The position numbers and the translations under genes were made by a program. Below, one piece after another: positions 25,184 to 40,734 of a DNA stretch of 64,000 bases. The notes under the pieces are model-generated. The model searched no databases, was not told the origin of the DNA, and saw only the letters and a list, made by a program, of their open reading frames with translations. The stretch is from Collybiopsis luxurians FD-317 M1 (lineage: Eukaryota; Basidiomycota; Agaricomycetes; Agaricales; Omphalotaceae), in contig KN834762.1 of NCBI GenBank assembly GCA_000827265.1, forward strand, positions 2,939 to 66,938. Direction: 5' to 3'. How positions within the stretch are numbered: position 1 is the first letter of the stretch; each line of letters opens with the position of its first letter.

Positions 25184-27225
25184 CTACAACTTGAGAGTGG
25201 CCGCAATACCAATGTTGGCACGGAAGCGCACGGCTTCTGACGCCTTCTTGACCGGCAGTGGTTTAACTGGGGAAGCACCGATAGCCTTTGCAATGCGATC
25301 CGACAAACCTTGGTCAACCGCAGCCCAGACAGACACTGCATCTCAAATCAGCGAAATATCTTGAACAGAAGACGATCCATCTTACATTGCCTGTCACGAA
25401 CCACTGAACTCTTGACAGCGCCAAAGTGTCCCGCAACATTTTGAACATAAGCCTCGCGTTGTTGGTCGTTCCATACTTTCGACCACATCGCACGAGGTTG
25501 CTCAAAGTCAACTGAAAATAGCAAGTTTAGTATGTAAATTTTGGTTCATTGTTCTTCCACTTACGCTCTGTGATCTCGCTCAAGTCCCTGAATGCAGCAC
25601 CGATAAAGTTCTCATGCGTCAATTCCCTCTCGCGATCACGCACACCACCCTCGAGAGTGCCCTTTTGGCCCTTGTAGCTGAGCGGCTGGATGGAACTCTG
25701 GTAGTTGGGGCGATTCCCTTGGGAAATGTAGGTGGCGGGACCATCGCGCTGGAAGTTTGCCACAGGAACGATGGGCTGGTTGACTGGGAGCTGCTGGTAG
25801 TTTACGCCGAGACGGTGCCTGTCGTCAAAAATCAGTAAACAGCGTTTGAGCGATAGCAAAACCGGTTTACCTGTGAGTGTCGGGGTACGAGAACAGACGA
25901 GATTGGAGAACAGGATCCGCAGAAGGTTCAATGTATGGCACAAGGTGCGACGGCGAGAACGCAGCCTAAATTCTATTGAGTCATCCCGTCCTCTAGCATA
26001 GAATCTGCGACCCACCTGTTCAATCTCAGCAAAGTAGTTTTGAGGGTTCTCGTTAAGAACGAGCTTTCCGACTGGGCGAAGAGGGTATTCGCTGTGTGGC
26101 CAGACCTTGGTCAAGTCAAGAATGTTGTAGCGGAATTTTTCAGCTTGTTCTGGGGTCATCGTTTGCTGGTCGACTCAAAGTGAGATTTGATCCATCAGGA
26201 GTTGGTCTGGGTACTTACGACGTAGACAGTCCAAGTTGGGTGGTTGCCGCTCTCAATCGCTTCAAACATGCTTTGAATACCATAGTCGGGGTTGGAGCCC
26301 GCTAGTTCGCCTGCCTCGGCATTGTTGAAAGTCTGGAAAAATGATTAGATCCATACAAACGCAGACAACGAAAATTACCTTGAAACCGCCATTGGCTCTG
26401 ACATGCAGCTGGGTGTAGACGAAAGATCCATCGGCCTTGAACCACTTGAAAGTGTGTCCAGAGTAGCCGTGCATGTTGTGGTAACCGTTGGGCGTTCCAC
26501 GATCAGAGAAGAGAATCATGATCTGGTGAATGGATTCAGGGTTCTGACCGAGATAGTCCTGTAGAGAAGAATCAGCGGGAGCGTCTATAGAGAAGCGAAT
26601 GAAGACTTGCCCAGAACGCGTCGGCATCTTTCAAGTGAGTCTGAGGATCTCTCTTTTGGGTGTGGATAAAGTGAGGGAACTTGGAGGGGTCTCTGATGAA
26701 GAATACGGGAGTGTTGTTGAAGACCCAATCCCAATTGCCTTCATCAGTCTTGAGTTTGATGGCAAAGCCTCGGGGGTCACGAGCGGTATCGGGAGAGCCA
26801 GACTCGCCTCCGACAGTGGAGAATCGGGCAGTGGCCTTGACCTTTTTGCCGACAGACTTGAGAAGAGTGTTGTCGGTAAGATCGCTCATGTCGTGAGTGA
26901 CTTCAAAGTAACCATGAGCTCCTGCACCTTTGGCGTGGACCTTGAATGAACTGATGAGGATGTGGGGGAATGCGATCGGAGCGATAAGCACGTACGACAC
27001 GCTCGGGAATACGTTCACGGTCAAAGTGAGCAATAAGATCGATATGATGGAAATCTGAAAGACGATAAGCCAAGGAATTGGATGAAAAGAGAATGTCTGA
27101 CCTTGGAGAAGGAGAGGACCATGAAGCCCGAGTCTCTGGGCAGCATAAGGCTCATTCACGGGAGCACCGTTGGAAGTGGTGTAAGTAGCACCGTCTTTGG
27201 ATTCAAATACTTGCTTGGAAGGCAT
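25184..27225 (-). CDS. Monofunctional haem catalase
   Basis: Splits hydrogen peroxide to water and oxygen. Exons: 27225-27102, 27054-26996, 26940-26611, 26558-26379, 26332-26219, 26165-26016, 25965-25871, 25818-25565, 25511-25386, 25335-25184, giving 527 residues, the size of small-subunit catalases. Visible are the distal His in [11 protein letters not shown], the distal Asn in FNNTPVFF, and the proximal Tyr in [14 protein letters not shown]. It lacks the large C-terminal flavodoxin-like domain and any signal peptide. The end, TLKL, is not a standard peroxisome signal, so location is open. The third intron uses a GC donor (GCAAGT at 26610). Confidence 0.95.
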
Positions 27226-28512
27226 GATGATGGATGTAAGAGACGAAAGGAAATGAGGAAGAAGAAGAACTTTTATAGGCGGGATTTGTGAGTTACTTCA
27301 TGTGATGTGGGCTGACCGCTGAATAATAAAACAAGAGGAATCTGATTGGCTCCGCTGCAGCGGGTGGCGGAGCTGGCGAAGGACGATTTTAGTCCCGGTC
27401 ATCATCCCATCTAACTTCCCAAGGCAACTGTACATCAGATGATTCTTCCATTCACTTCAAAGGTCATCTGAACTATTCAATTTTCAACTCTGTTCCTTCG
27501 ACGCCTTTGCACGTTCTTTCCACTTGATTCAACGCGATAACTTGACTAGCTACACCCTTCTCGATGTGTCCAATTTTTCCTACGTCATGCAAAGTCGCGA
27601 TCTATGGCTCATGAGCGCGCTGATTCATCACCACGTGACTCCATCAGCCGCCCGGCCAATTCCCATTTCCAGGCGCGCTCTCCGTAACCCTGGTCCTGCC
27701 ATCCAACTTCCCGTCACTCTTTCATAACCCTCGGAAAATTACGGATACTGCTTCTACCAATAGCCTATTGTACGATGGCTTATCTCTCTCAACAAGAAAA
27801 CTGTGAGAGCAAGGTCCTTGAACATTCTCATCTCGTTTCCGGCAAGCCGGATTAATGAAAAGGATTAGACAGAGTCCGAGCTCACAATCCCCGAAACCAA
27901 CGTTATACCTCTTCTTTTTCTCATTCAGAACCTTTTCCTAATCCATCCACTTCATGGACGGATCATGTCCTCTGCTTTTCAAATCCATCACCTACTCTTC
28001 CCCGCTCTCCTGCTCTCGACGGTTCTCGATCCTACTTGAGTCAGACCCCCTAATACAATGGCGGATTTTGCAGTCCTTGTGACTGACAATCTCCCGAACT
28101 TTTAATAGACAATCATGATTTAGACTGTTCGCAACGTTCACTTTCAATGGATCGCCTCGACAGCCCTCCCGAGACTCCTTTCTTGCGGGCATCCGTTCAG
28201 TCAAGTTAAAGCTCTTGTTCAAATTGTTGTACTTTACGGAGATGCACTTGAGCGCCATGGAGGCACCAAATACTTACCGCGTCTGATGGGACGGTCGAGA
28301 TTCCTAATCAAACCCTACTGAGTATCTTACGGATAGCCAAGCTCACGTTCTCTCAGACGGATCTCAAAATCAAACGGCCATGGGTCAAAAGCTTACAAAC
28401 ATACCCGAATCATCTTTAAAATATATGTATTTACTATAAAGCACCTATGCAAACGAGTGTGAGGGTATTTAAGAGAATCTACGATTACAAGAATCCAAAA
28501 ATCCAATCCAAT
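27226..28512. promoter_or_regulatory. Long catalase upstream region
   Basis: 1287 bp with no supportable gene, the longest empty stretch in the gene-dense part. It separates the catalase start from the ERG6 stop, both on the minus strand. A CCAAT box on the catalase strand lies at 27349-27345, about 120 bp upstream of its ATG, next to a GC-rich patch. The inverted repeat CCGGCAAGCCGG lies near 27840-27853. Confidence 0.5.
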
Positions 28513-29731
28513 CTAATTAACCGGTTTTCTGCCAACCATAAGGTACATTGGCGTAAACAATTTTGTCTGACCTCCTTTTATCAAGCTCGTCTGCGCAACC
28601 TTGAGCGCAGCCCCAACCTCAATCGTTCCCTTGGGCAACACACCGACCAACTCCAGTATCCAGAAAATACCATGCATAACAAACATGCCGAACCAGGTCG
28701 TCCTCCAGACTGTAAACCAGTCCATGACGGTCTGAGCTTTCCTGTAATCACCTTCGAGGGGATAATACCACTCGACATGGTCTTTTCTTTCGGCAAGGTC
28801 TTCCTCGTACTCGACTTGGAATCCAACGTTCTTCATTGCTTGACGGGCGAGACGAAGTGAACGCATTTCAGGAATACCGTTTCCAAGTTCTATTTCGTGT
28901 GCAAGCGTCTTGTGTGACGGGATGGAAGGATCCCATGCGTCTGTCATGCACCATTCGTAGACTCCAAACTAGACGCGAACGCTGTTACTCGAGAAAGAAA
29001 GGGAGTAGGATCCAGGGTACTTACGACACCTCCAGGTTTCAGAACCTTGAAAATCTGACCATACACACCTTCCCAAGATGGTGCGTGGACAGTGGCTTCA
29101 ATAGCATAGACTAATAGACATGTCAATATAATGAATGTCAAATAGAAATGCCAAACTAACCAGCGTCAAAACTATTCTCGCCAAATTGTTCAACGAGCTT
29201 CATAAAGTCGCCTTTGACAAACTTGACCTGCCCCTCCAAGCCCATCCTTTTGGTATACTTCCTAGCCCTGCCAACTTGGAACTCGTTATTATTGACGCCG
29301 ACCAACTCTCCTGCGTCTGTGAAGATGGCGATTTCACGTGCGGGACCGCCCACACCGCAGCCAACGTCGAGAACTCTCATTCCCTGTTTGATACCCATTT
29401 TTGCGGCAAGAAAATGCTCATGTCGGGCAAGAGAGGCGGCAAAAGATTCTCCTCTGGAAAAACGAGAGAAATGGAACGACTGGGCCCAACCCCACTCGTA
29501 TAAATCAGTCGCGCCGTCGTAGTAGCCTGAAAACAAAGGCGTGTTTAGTCCGAGATATACGTCGAGTGATTGAGGGTACATACCATTGACGACTTCGGTG
29601 TAACTATCAAGCCTATTGGCGTTGTCGGCGTCACCTTCTTTGGAAGTGTCCTTTTGCCAAAACTTGGTGTAGTTTTGGATACGAGTGTCTGAACGGCCGT
29701 CTGCGTGAGTTTTTCCGTTTTCAATGGCCAT
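28513..29731 (-). CDS. ERG6: Sterol 24-C-methyltransferase
   Basis: Transfers a methyl group from S-adenosylmethionine to C-24 of zymosterol-type sterols in ergosterol synthesis, at the ER or lipid droplets. Exons: 29731-29584, 29526-29161, 29110-29025, 28968-28513, giving 351 residues. Visible are the sterol-binding region [11 protein letters not shown], the SAM motif [16 protein letters not shown], the [10 protein letters not shown] region, and the C-terminal membrane-associated stretch around [15 protein letters not shown]. Lengths and phases of all introns agree. TFB5 lies directly upstream on the same strand, 141 bp away. Confidence 0.95.
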
Positions 29732-29872
29732 GGTGGAAGTAAGGGAGTAAAGGAAGGAGGCAGGCCGTGGGATGACCTTTTTTTTATTTTAGAAGATGGA
29801 AAAAATCAAGAATGGTTCGAGCTCTAATTTTTATTAGCATAGATCACGTGTATCGTGTCGACTAGATACAGG

Positions 29873-30224
29873 CTACTCTAAACTATATGTGTTCTTTTCC
29901 AGCTGTAAAAAGGAGTTGAGAGACGAAGAATAAAACATGGAAATAGCGTACCTCAGTTTCAAGCTGTCTTCGAACACGAAATTCGTCGTCTGCTTTGATG
30001 ACCAGATGATTGTCGTCCAAATCCTCAATAATAAAACTCTGCTGCTCATTCATTGTCAGCAGTATTTGTTTCACTGCTGCATCGCTGTAGAATGGCTGGA
30101 TGGGTTCCCCATGTAATTGTAAACCGAATATGAGATGACTGACCATGTGAACAAGACGCCTTCAGAGGCTGTTTAGAAATGAAAATTGAAAGGAGAAATT
30201 GAACGGACCTTTGATTGCTCTCAT
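29873..30224 (-). CDS. TFB5: TFIIH subunit Tfb5 (TTDA/GTF2H5)
   Basis: Smallest core subunit of the transcription and DNA-repair factor TFIIH; it stabilises Tfb2. Exons: 30224-30209 (16 nt), 30159-30144 (16 nt), 30084-29952, 29902-29873, giving 64 residues. The product starts MRAIKGVLFTCD, the family N-terminus, contains VKQILL and FIIEDLDDNHLVI, and ends LEKNTYSLE. The first two coding exons are so short that ordinary gene finding would miss them. Each junction keeps phase and has GT-AG ends. Confidence 0.92.
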
Positions 30225-30547
30225 TTCTGAATCTCGGCCGTGTACAAACTCAAGCGATGTTGGCCAGTGCCCGTGGACTGAGACGAGTCCGAGTCAAGCC
30301 GTGCGTGACAATGATATTAGGTTTCTAAATTGGGAAACTGAAATTTGTGTCATGGAACCGAATCATTCGCCAACTCACAACGCTCTCGACAGTATTAATA
30401 TGCTCAACGAAAGACTCCAAAAGATCACTACTGCCGTTCCAATTCCCCCAATGGCTCCCAGCACCACCGGCGCTCAAGGTCCCACTCCAAATCGCAGTCC
30501 GTTGATCCCGTTTTAATCATCACTACCCCGTCTCATCTATAGTACTT
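30225..30547. promoter_or_regulatory. Divergent promoter region of TFB5 and RKI1
   Basis: 323 bp between two divergent start codons. An open frame here has no homology or codon pattern that convinces me. No clear TATA box. Confidence 0.5.
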
Positions 30548-31805
30548 ATGCCAGGCTCGACCGTATTAAAACCTTTAAAGTCTCCAATACCCCCAGGTGA
30601 ACTTTCTGTACTAGAGAAATCAAAACAACTTGCCGCTTGGAGCGCTGTGGATGAGCATGTTCATCCAGATTATCGAGTGAGTCTGACCTTCCTCGCTTGA
30701 AAACTCTATCTTACTCCAATCGAGCAAGGTTATTGGTATCGGATCCGGTTAGCCACATTCGTTACGTTCTTGTTGGCCATGTCTTAGATCTTGAAAAGGT
30801 TCAACTGTACCCTACGTTGTCGAACGTATCGTCAGTCAAGGCGCTGAAGCCAACAAGAATAGGGTCTTTATACCTACTGGTCCGTCTGCATTACTCGGTT
30901 CTTCAGTCTCATCTCAATCGCCTCTAGGCTTCCAATCAAAAGAATTAATTGTCTCATCTGGCCTTAGTCTAGGAGATGTGGACCAGTATCCCACTATCGA
31001 TGTCACTCTTGACGGTGCAGATGAGTCGGTACCATTTTCTCTACGCTTGAGATCTTCCTCACATCGCTTAGAGTCGACACCCAACTCAACTGCATCAAGG
31101 GCGGAGGTGCCTGTCATCTTCGTGAAAAAGTTGTTGCCGAAGCTGCACAAACGCAAGTTCATCTGTCCACCATATCCTTTCCATTCCTCATCCCTTACCC
31201 AGGTTCATCCTTGTCGCTGATTATCGCAAGAATGTCGAATACCTGGGAACGAATGTGTGTATCGGTCGACTATGACACAAGTTCTCTTCTCACTCTATTC
31301 TAGTTCAAGGCCGGTGTTCCGATTGAAGTCGTTCCCTTTGCCTATGCAAAAGTTCTGCAAAATTTACATCAAGTGTTGAACTCTCCCAAAGCTTCATTAC
31401 GAATGGCTGTTGCCAAGGGTACGTTTGCACCTTTACCGCTATTCCTCACCGCATACCAACCGCTTTACAGCTGGCCCAGTTGTAACAGACAACGGTAATT
31501 TCGTCATTGACGCTCCATTTGACTTGGAAATAATGAAGGAACCATACACGGTATGGACCAGCCACATTGATTGCGAGTCGACTCATCACTCTCTGCATAG
31601 ATCATGGCTCAAATCAAAATGCTAACCGGTGTCGTGGAAGTTGGGCTGTTCTGCCATATGGCTCGAGCTGCTTACTTTGGAAATCAGGTACGTGTCATCG
31701 TCTATGCCCGATTGCTGGCTGAACTCATATTCTTCGTAGGATGGCAGTGTGACTGTGAAATGGAATGACGGACAAGTACAGCAAATCGCTGGTAGTAATA
31801 GCTGA
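30548..31805 (+). CDS. RKI1: Ribose-5-phosphate isomerase A
   Basis: Interconverts ribose 5-phosphate and ribulose 5-phosphate in the non-oxidative pentose phosphate pathway. Exons: 30548-30676, 30729-30747 (19 nt), 30799-30879, 30928-31024, 31072-31152, 31203-31254, 31304-31418, 31471-31550, 31601-31687, 31740-31805, giving 268 residues. Visible are [17 protein letters not shown], the active-site [20 protein letters not shown] and TDNGNFVID. The fifth intron needs a GC donor (GCAAGT at 31153); the fourth uses GTCGGT. Ten exons for 268 residues is dense. Confidence 0.95.
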
Positions 31806-31977
31806 ATAGATGCAAGTGTACATAGCGATCTAGACGGAATGTAATAACCCTCAGTAGAGATTTGACGGCCGCGGGTCCGATCACGGAATACCGCGGACCG
31901 ACCAATTAAAACTTTTTTTAAAAAGTCAAGTTTCGAGTCACCAAGTTGTACACTTCACCTTTCCCCGCTGTCCTCAA

Positions 31978-37020
<5,043 letters not shown>

Positions 37021-37110
37021 ATATATTTTAGAATACGCGATCGTGTGTACATTCAATGTAGCTGTAGTGGATTAAATATGGAGTCAAAAAAAAAAGTGAG
37101 TTTTGCACAA

Positions 37111-38724
37111 TCAACCCCTCCTCCTCCATCCGCTCGAGCCTGTGCCAAGGGGAACGCCGAAACTTCCAAATGCACCTGCACCTCCTGCGTTGGGTCCCGC
37201 GGGTCCTCCTGCTCCTGCTGCTGCTCCTCCGGCACTCAAAGGTGGCTGAGTAGTCTCGACCGGAGTAAATCCCGCAGTGCCTGAAACTCCAATGCCTCCA
37301 ATGCTCCTCGAGTGAGAATGTCCTGTAGGGGCATTGGCATTGGCATTGGCATTTGCGGGCGCAGGATTCGGAGCAGGGAGGCCCTGGAACCGACTCCCGA
37401 ACCCAGTCTGGGGCATGGCCTGAATTGTGATAAATCGATTGGCGGGAGGCCTCTCGTCGGTGTTGTACTGAAATTCGAGACCAATCCCGTCCTTTTCACC
37501 GATATCGAGAATCTTGACGATTCTCTTGCCGATGGCATTGATCCTCTCAACCTCGCCTTCTTTTTCACCTCTGCTCCTAATCCAAACCTGTATTCTGTCG
37601 ACCTTGCTCCTGAGACTGACGACGGCACCGCAGACTTCATCGCCGCCTTCCTCCAGCTCCTCCCCAACGAGAGCCATAGCGAGCCAAGCCCAGCACTGAT
37701 CGAGCAACTGGGGCTGATTCCTCATAGTAATGACCCATTTTCCACCTTTTGCATTCGCGGGATCCTCCCACATGGGTTTGATGTTGCTTTTGAAGAGGTG
37801 GTAGTTTGAGTTGGTGGAGCGATCGAGCATGGAGGGAGATTTGAGCCAGTTGAAATATCGACAGAATTGTTCGACGGTGGTGAAGGTGCCGATGACGGTG
37901 AGATTGGCTTCATAGTCGGTTGATTCTGCGGGGACGTGAGGGAAAGGTTGATCGGCGGTGGGTGAGTTGGATGTAGAGTTGGCAGCAGCTGTTTCCTTGT
38001 CTTTTGGGATGAGAGGGGGAGCGGCACCAGCGGGATTGGCCGAGTTTGGAGCAGGAGTATAAGGGAAGGATTTGGATTTGGCGTCGTGATACATGGTCCT
38101 AGAATTGACAGATTAGATGACAACTTTCTACGAATAATCCCAAACCCACCAAGAAAATTGTAAAGGATGTTCCTCCTCCTTCAGGATATGTAGACCTGGA
38201 GTTTTTGGATCCTCTACCATCTCTGGTTCGGGTGGTTTGGAGGTGCCATCGATACTCAAAGCCCTATTCTTGGCCAATCTGGCGGTGATTGCATCCAAAG
38301 AGGGGATATTCTTGTATCCTTTGACGGGAGGTTTGCCTTTATCCTTTGTGATTGCGGCATCGGTAGCTTCTGAGCTAGTAGCGGCGTTTAACTTTTCGAG
38401 TTTTTCAGAGGTCAGTGTCTCTCCTCCTTCAGGACCGGGAGTAGAAGAAGTGCTCCTTGTGGGTGGACTGATAGAGCCAAGGGTGTTACTGGGAGAAGCA
38501 GCTCTAGTGCTATTTCCTGGAGGATTGACGGCGGTAGAATCGTTGGAAGAAGCCAAAGAAGAAGTGCTGGCATTGGAAGTGGTACGGAGAACGGAAGCAG
38601 CTAAACGAGGTCTGTCTGAAGCAGCAACCTTGCTGCCGTCTGGTTTTATGGTCATCCTGGCAGCCAACTGGTTCAATGAAGGCATAGGCATTCTATTAGA
38701 TGAGGAGGATGAGTTGGTGGACAT
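37111..38724 (-). CDS. eIF4E-family mRNA cap-binding protein with long low-complexity arms
   Basis: Binds the mRNA 5' cap. Exons 38724-38150 and 38098-37111 give 520 residues, over twice the usual eIF4E length. The cap-binding core lies near residues 175-380: HPLQFSW, FCRYFNWL, KPMWEDPANAKGGKWVI, and DEVCGAVVSLR followed by an RIQVW segment. It is flanked by a Ser/Thr/Pro-rich N-terminal arm of about 175 residues and a Gly/Ala/Asn-rich C-terminal tail. Such long forms occur in filamentous fungi. The ATG at 38724 is the first in frame; upstream the frame is open but has no ATG. It starts only 47 bp after the stop of the DUF218 gene. Confidence 0.9.
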
Positions 38725-38771
38725 TGTTAAACCAGTGAATCGATTAGGCTGTACAATCAATTTGTTATTGT

Positions 38772-39434
38772 TTATGGTAAATGCTTTGAATATCCTTCAA
38801 TTATCATCCTTTGTCCCGCTTCCCATACATTTTCTGGTATTTCCTGTACAATCTGGTATCCTTTCGCTGGATATTCTCGAATCCTCACCAAATCTCCTAC
38901 CATGATGCTCATCACCAACTCTCGAGGATTCTCTTCATCAGGATACTCTTCCCATTCAACCTCTGGGCTCGTCACTCTAAATTTCACTCCTTCCCCAGGC
39001 CACTGCTTCACAAATGTCGCATACGTCCGTCTCTCCATGTACGGTTTCTGAACCAGAATAAATGACTTGATATTTCCCAACAATCCCTTTTCTTCCAACA
39101 ACGCATAAGTGAACCGCACATTTTCTCCCGTGTTGGTAGATCGAGGCTCTACCACGATGGCTGAATTGGGAACACCCATATCTCGTGCGATCGCGGCAAA
39201 CGCTTCTGCCTCTGGGACCCCATCAAAACGTCCTTCGGTAAGAATACCCACTCCCCCGGAAAAGATGAGCAGCGGTGCAAGTCCTGCAAGGTATAGATCG
39301 GCTGCCCGGACGGCGACGCGTGTGTCCAAGCTGCAGAGACAAAAGATGGCCGAAGCAGGCTCTAGTTGGTGATGCAGGCGGTGGTAGTTGTAAATCAGCT
39401 TTGCATCGGCGTCGATGGATGTAGATGAAGCCAT
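38772..39434 (-). CDS. DUF218 (YdcF/SanA-like) domain protein
   Basis: The function of fungal DUF218 proteins is not established; the fold is Rossmann-like. An intronless frame of 220 residues with ordered family segments: CLCSLDTRVAVRAADLY, ILIFSGG-type strand (LLIFSGGVG), EAEAFAAIARDMGVP, and VVEPRSTNTGEN. No signal peptide or membrane segment is obvious. An ATG 15 nt upstream (39449) is in frame, but the TATA box at 39472-39462 would place transcription start near 39445-39435, which favours 39434. Stop-to-start distances to CBP3 (82 bp) and eIF4E (47 bp) on the same strand are very short. Confidence 0.85.
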   Translation of the reverse strand: MASSTSIDADAKLIYNYHRLHHQLEPASAIFCLCSLDTRVAVRAADLYLAGLAPLLIFSGGVGILTEGRFDGVPEAEAFAAIARDMGVPNSAIVVEPRSTNTGENVRFTYALLEEKGLLGNIKSFILVQKPYMERRTYATFVKQWPGEGVKFRVTSPEVEWEEYPDEENPRELVMSIMVGDLVRIREYPAKGYQIVQEIPENVWEAGQRMIIEGYSKHLP

Positions 39435-39461
39435 GTTGAACAGAGCCATCAAGGGGGTGCC

Positions 39462-39472
39462 TTTATATATAC
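39462..39472 (-). promoter_or_regulatory. TATA box of the DUF218 gene
   Basis: TATATATAAAG on the minus strand, about 28 bp upstream of the ATG at 39434 and inside the 82-bp gap after CBP3. It suggests the DUF218 gene has its own promoter despite the tight spacing. Confidence 0.55.
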
Positions 39473-39516
39473 GTGAACGTGCCTGTTTGGATATTATAGA
39501 CAACTCTAAGTTACCA

Positions 39517-40609
39517 TTACTTTTGCCTGATACGCCCAAATTTTAACGCCTCAACACCTCCCTCCATAATCTCCTCATCGCTGATCTTCTCGAGCCGAGC
39601 AATCTCTCTCCGAATATACGTCACGATATCCAACATGAGCTCTGGATACCTCACATACTGGTCAACCTCCTCTGGCGCATAATCGTGAACCCCAGACCCA
39701 TCATCGCGAGTCTGCTCCTTCTCCCAGTCGACCTTTTCCGGATCAACGACGCGTCCACCGACGAGATTCACAGCTCTTCTGAATTTCGGTGCATTCATCC
39801 CAGGGTACGCGATTCCCTGTGACCCCCTCGCTCCGAGTAAGTTCCTCCACACTGTACTTGCCAGCTCCATATCACTCGTTACCAGGCCATAGTCGAACCA
39901 CATGCCCATACCCATCCACTGCTCTTTGAATATCTTCAACTGTCTCGACACAAGCCTTTCCGGTGCCCGACTACCGCGTTTGAGTTTACCGTCTTTAGGA
40001 ATATTGGGGTTAACATAAAAAGGAGAATGGAACGTATAGGGATCGCGTGGAGGAATGGAGGGTTGTAGGATGGCACGTATACGGTCTTCAATGTCGAGGA
40101 AAAAGTGATCAAGGAGGAATTGGACATAGTATTTTCCATGGGGTTCAGGTAGTGCGCGGAGACGGACAGTTAGCATCCATAAATGCAAGTTGGTTACTGT
40201 GAACCATGATTGGAATGTAGGAGGCAAGTCGCATTCTAAAAGGGAATTAGACGGGCATTGGACTCTTTTTTTTTCTTCCCTACGTACCATTTTGCCAAAA
40301 TTCCCGCTGAGCATCAGGCATGACGGCACAGACGTGTTGATAGAGAGCAAAAGTTCTTATTCCAGCGAGATTCTTTGGACTGTGAAATCCAAGTAGAGCG
40401 GTAAATTTCATGAACCAGTATTTTGCAACGGGCGAAGTTTCAACTTTTCGCGTCAGCCAGTTTTTGGGTTGTTCTGGTACGACTACATTGTTAGAGTCTG
40501 GCTGGTTTTTTGGAGTAGATTTTATATAACGAGCAGCATAAAATGAGGAAGGTAGACGACGGGGAAGGGAACGGAGTTGAGAGCGGAGGAGAGATGGTGG
40601 TGGAAGCAT
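39517..40609 (-). CDS. CBP3: Ubiquinol-cytochrome c chaperone (Cbp3/UQCC1)
   Basis: Mitochondrial factor that helps cytochrome b synthesis and assembly into complex III. Exons 40609-40288 and 40235-39517 give 346 residues. The N-terminus is a likely mitochondrial presequence rich in Arg and Ser (LLRSQLRSLPRRLPSS). The chaperone domain includes FQSWFTVTNLHLWML, VQFLLDHFFLDIEDRIR, and QWMGMGMWFDYGL. It diverges from the alternative NADH dehydrogenase gene across 125 bp, so two respiratory-chain genes share a promoter. Confidence 0.93.
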
Positions 40610-40620
40610 AGGACTCAGAG

Positions 40621-40645
40621 TCGGACGCGCCCTTTTCGCGTCCGA
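40621..40645. promoter_or_regulatory. Perfect inverted repeat in the CBP3-NDE divergent promoter
   Basis: Two 9-bp arms, TCGGACGCG and CGCGTCCGA, with a 7-bp spacer, 11 bp upstream of the CBP3 ATG. A CRE-like TGACGTC lies at 40694-40700 in the same 125-bp promoter. The repeat could be a palindromic factor site or an mRNA hairpin in the CBP3 leader. Confidence 0.65.
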
Positions 40646-40734
40646 TTTCGGGGAGCGGAGGGGCCGGTAGCAGCCGGAAGTGATATCTTGCTGTGACGTC
40701 GGGCCAAAATTTTTTCAACTTGTTCTTCTCTACC

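Noticed and set aside
25184..25200. Catalase C-terminus TLKL as a peroxisome signal
   Set aside because: It lacks the small first residue of the SKL consensus; location was left open.
30199..30516. A 105-codon frame on the plus strand
   Set aside because: Overlaps the first exon of TFB5 on the other strand and the promoter of RKI1; no homology.
38725..38760. Upstream extension of the eIF4E frame from a TTG codon
   Set aside because: No ATG in the extension; the first in-frame ATG at 38724 is the simple choice.
38237..38905. A 222-codon open frame on the plus strand
   Set aside because: Antisense to the eIF4E N-terminal arm; low-complexity mirror frame caused by Ser and Gly codon bias.
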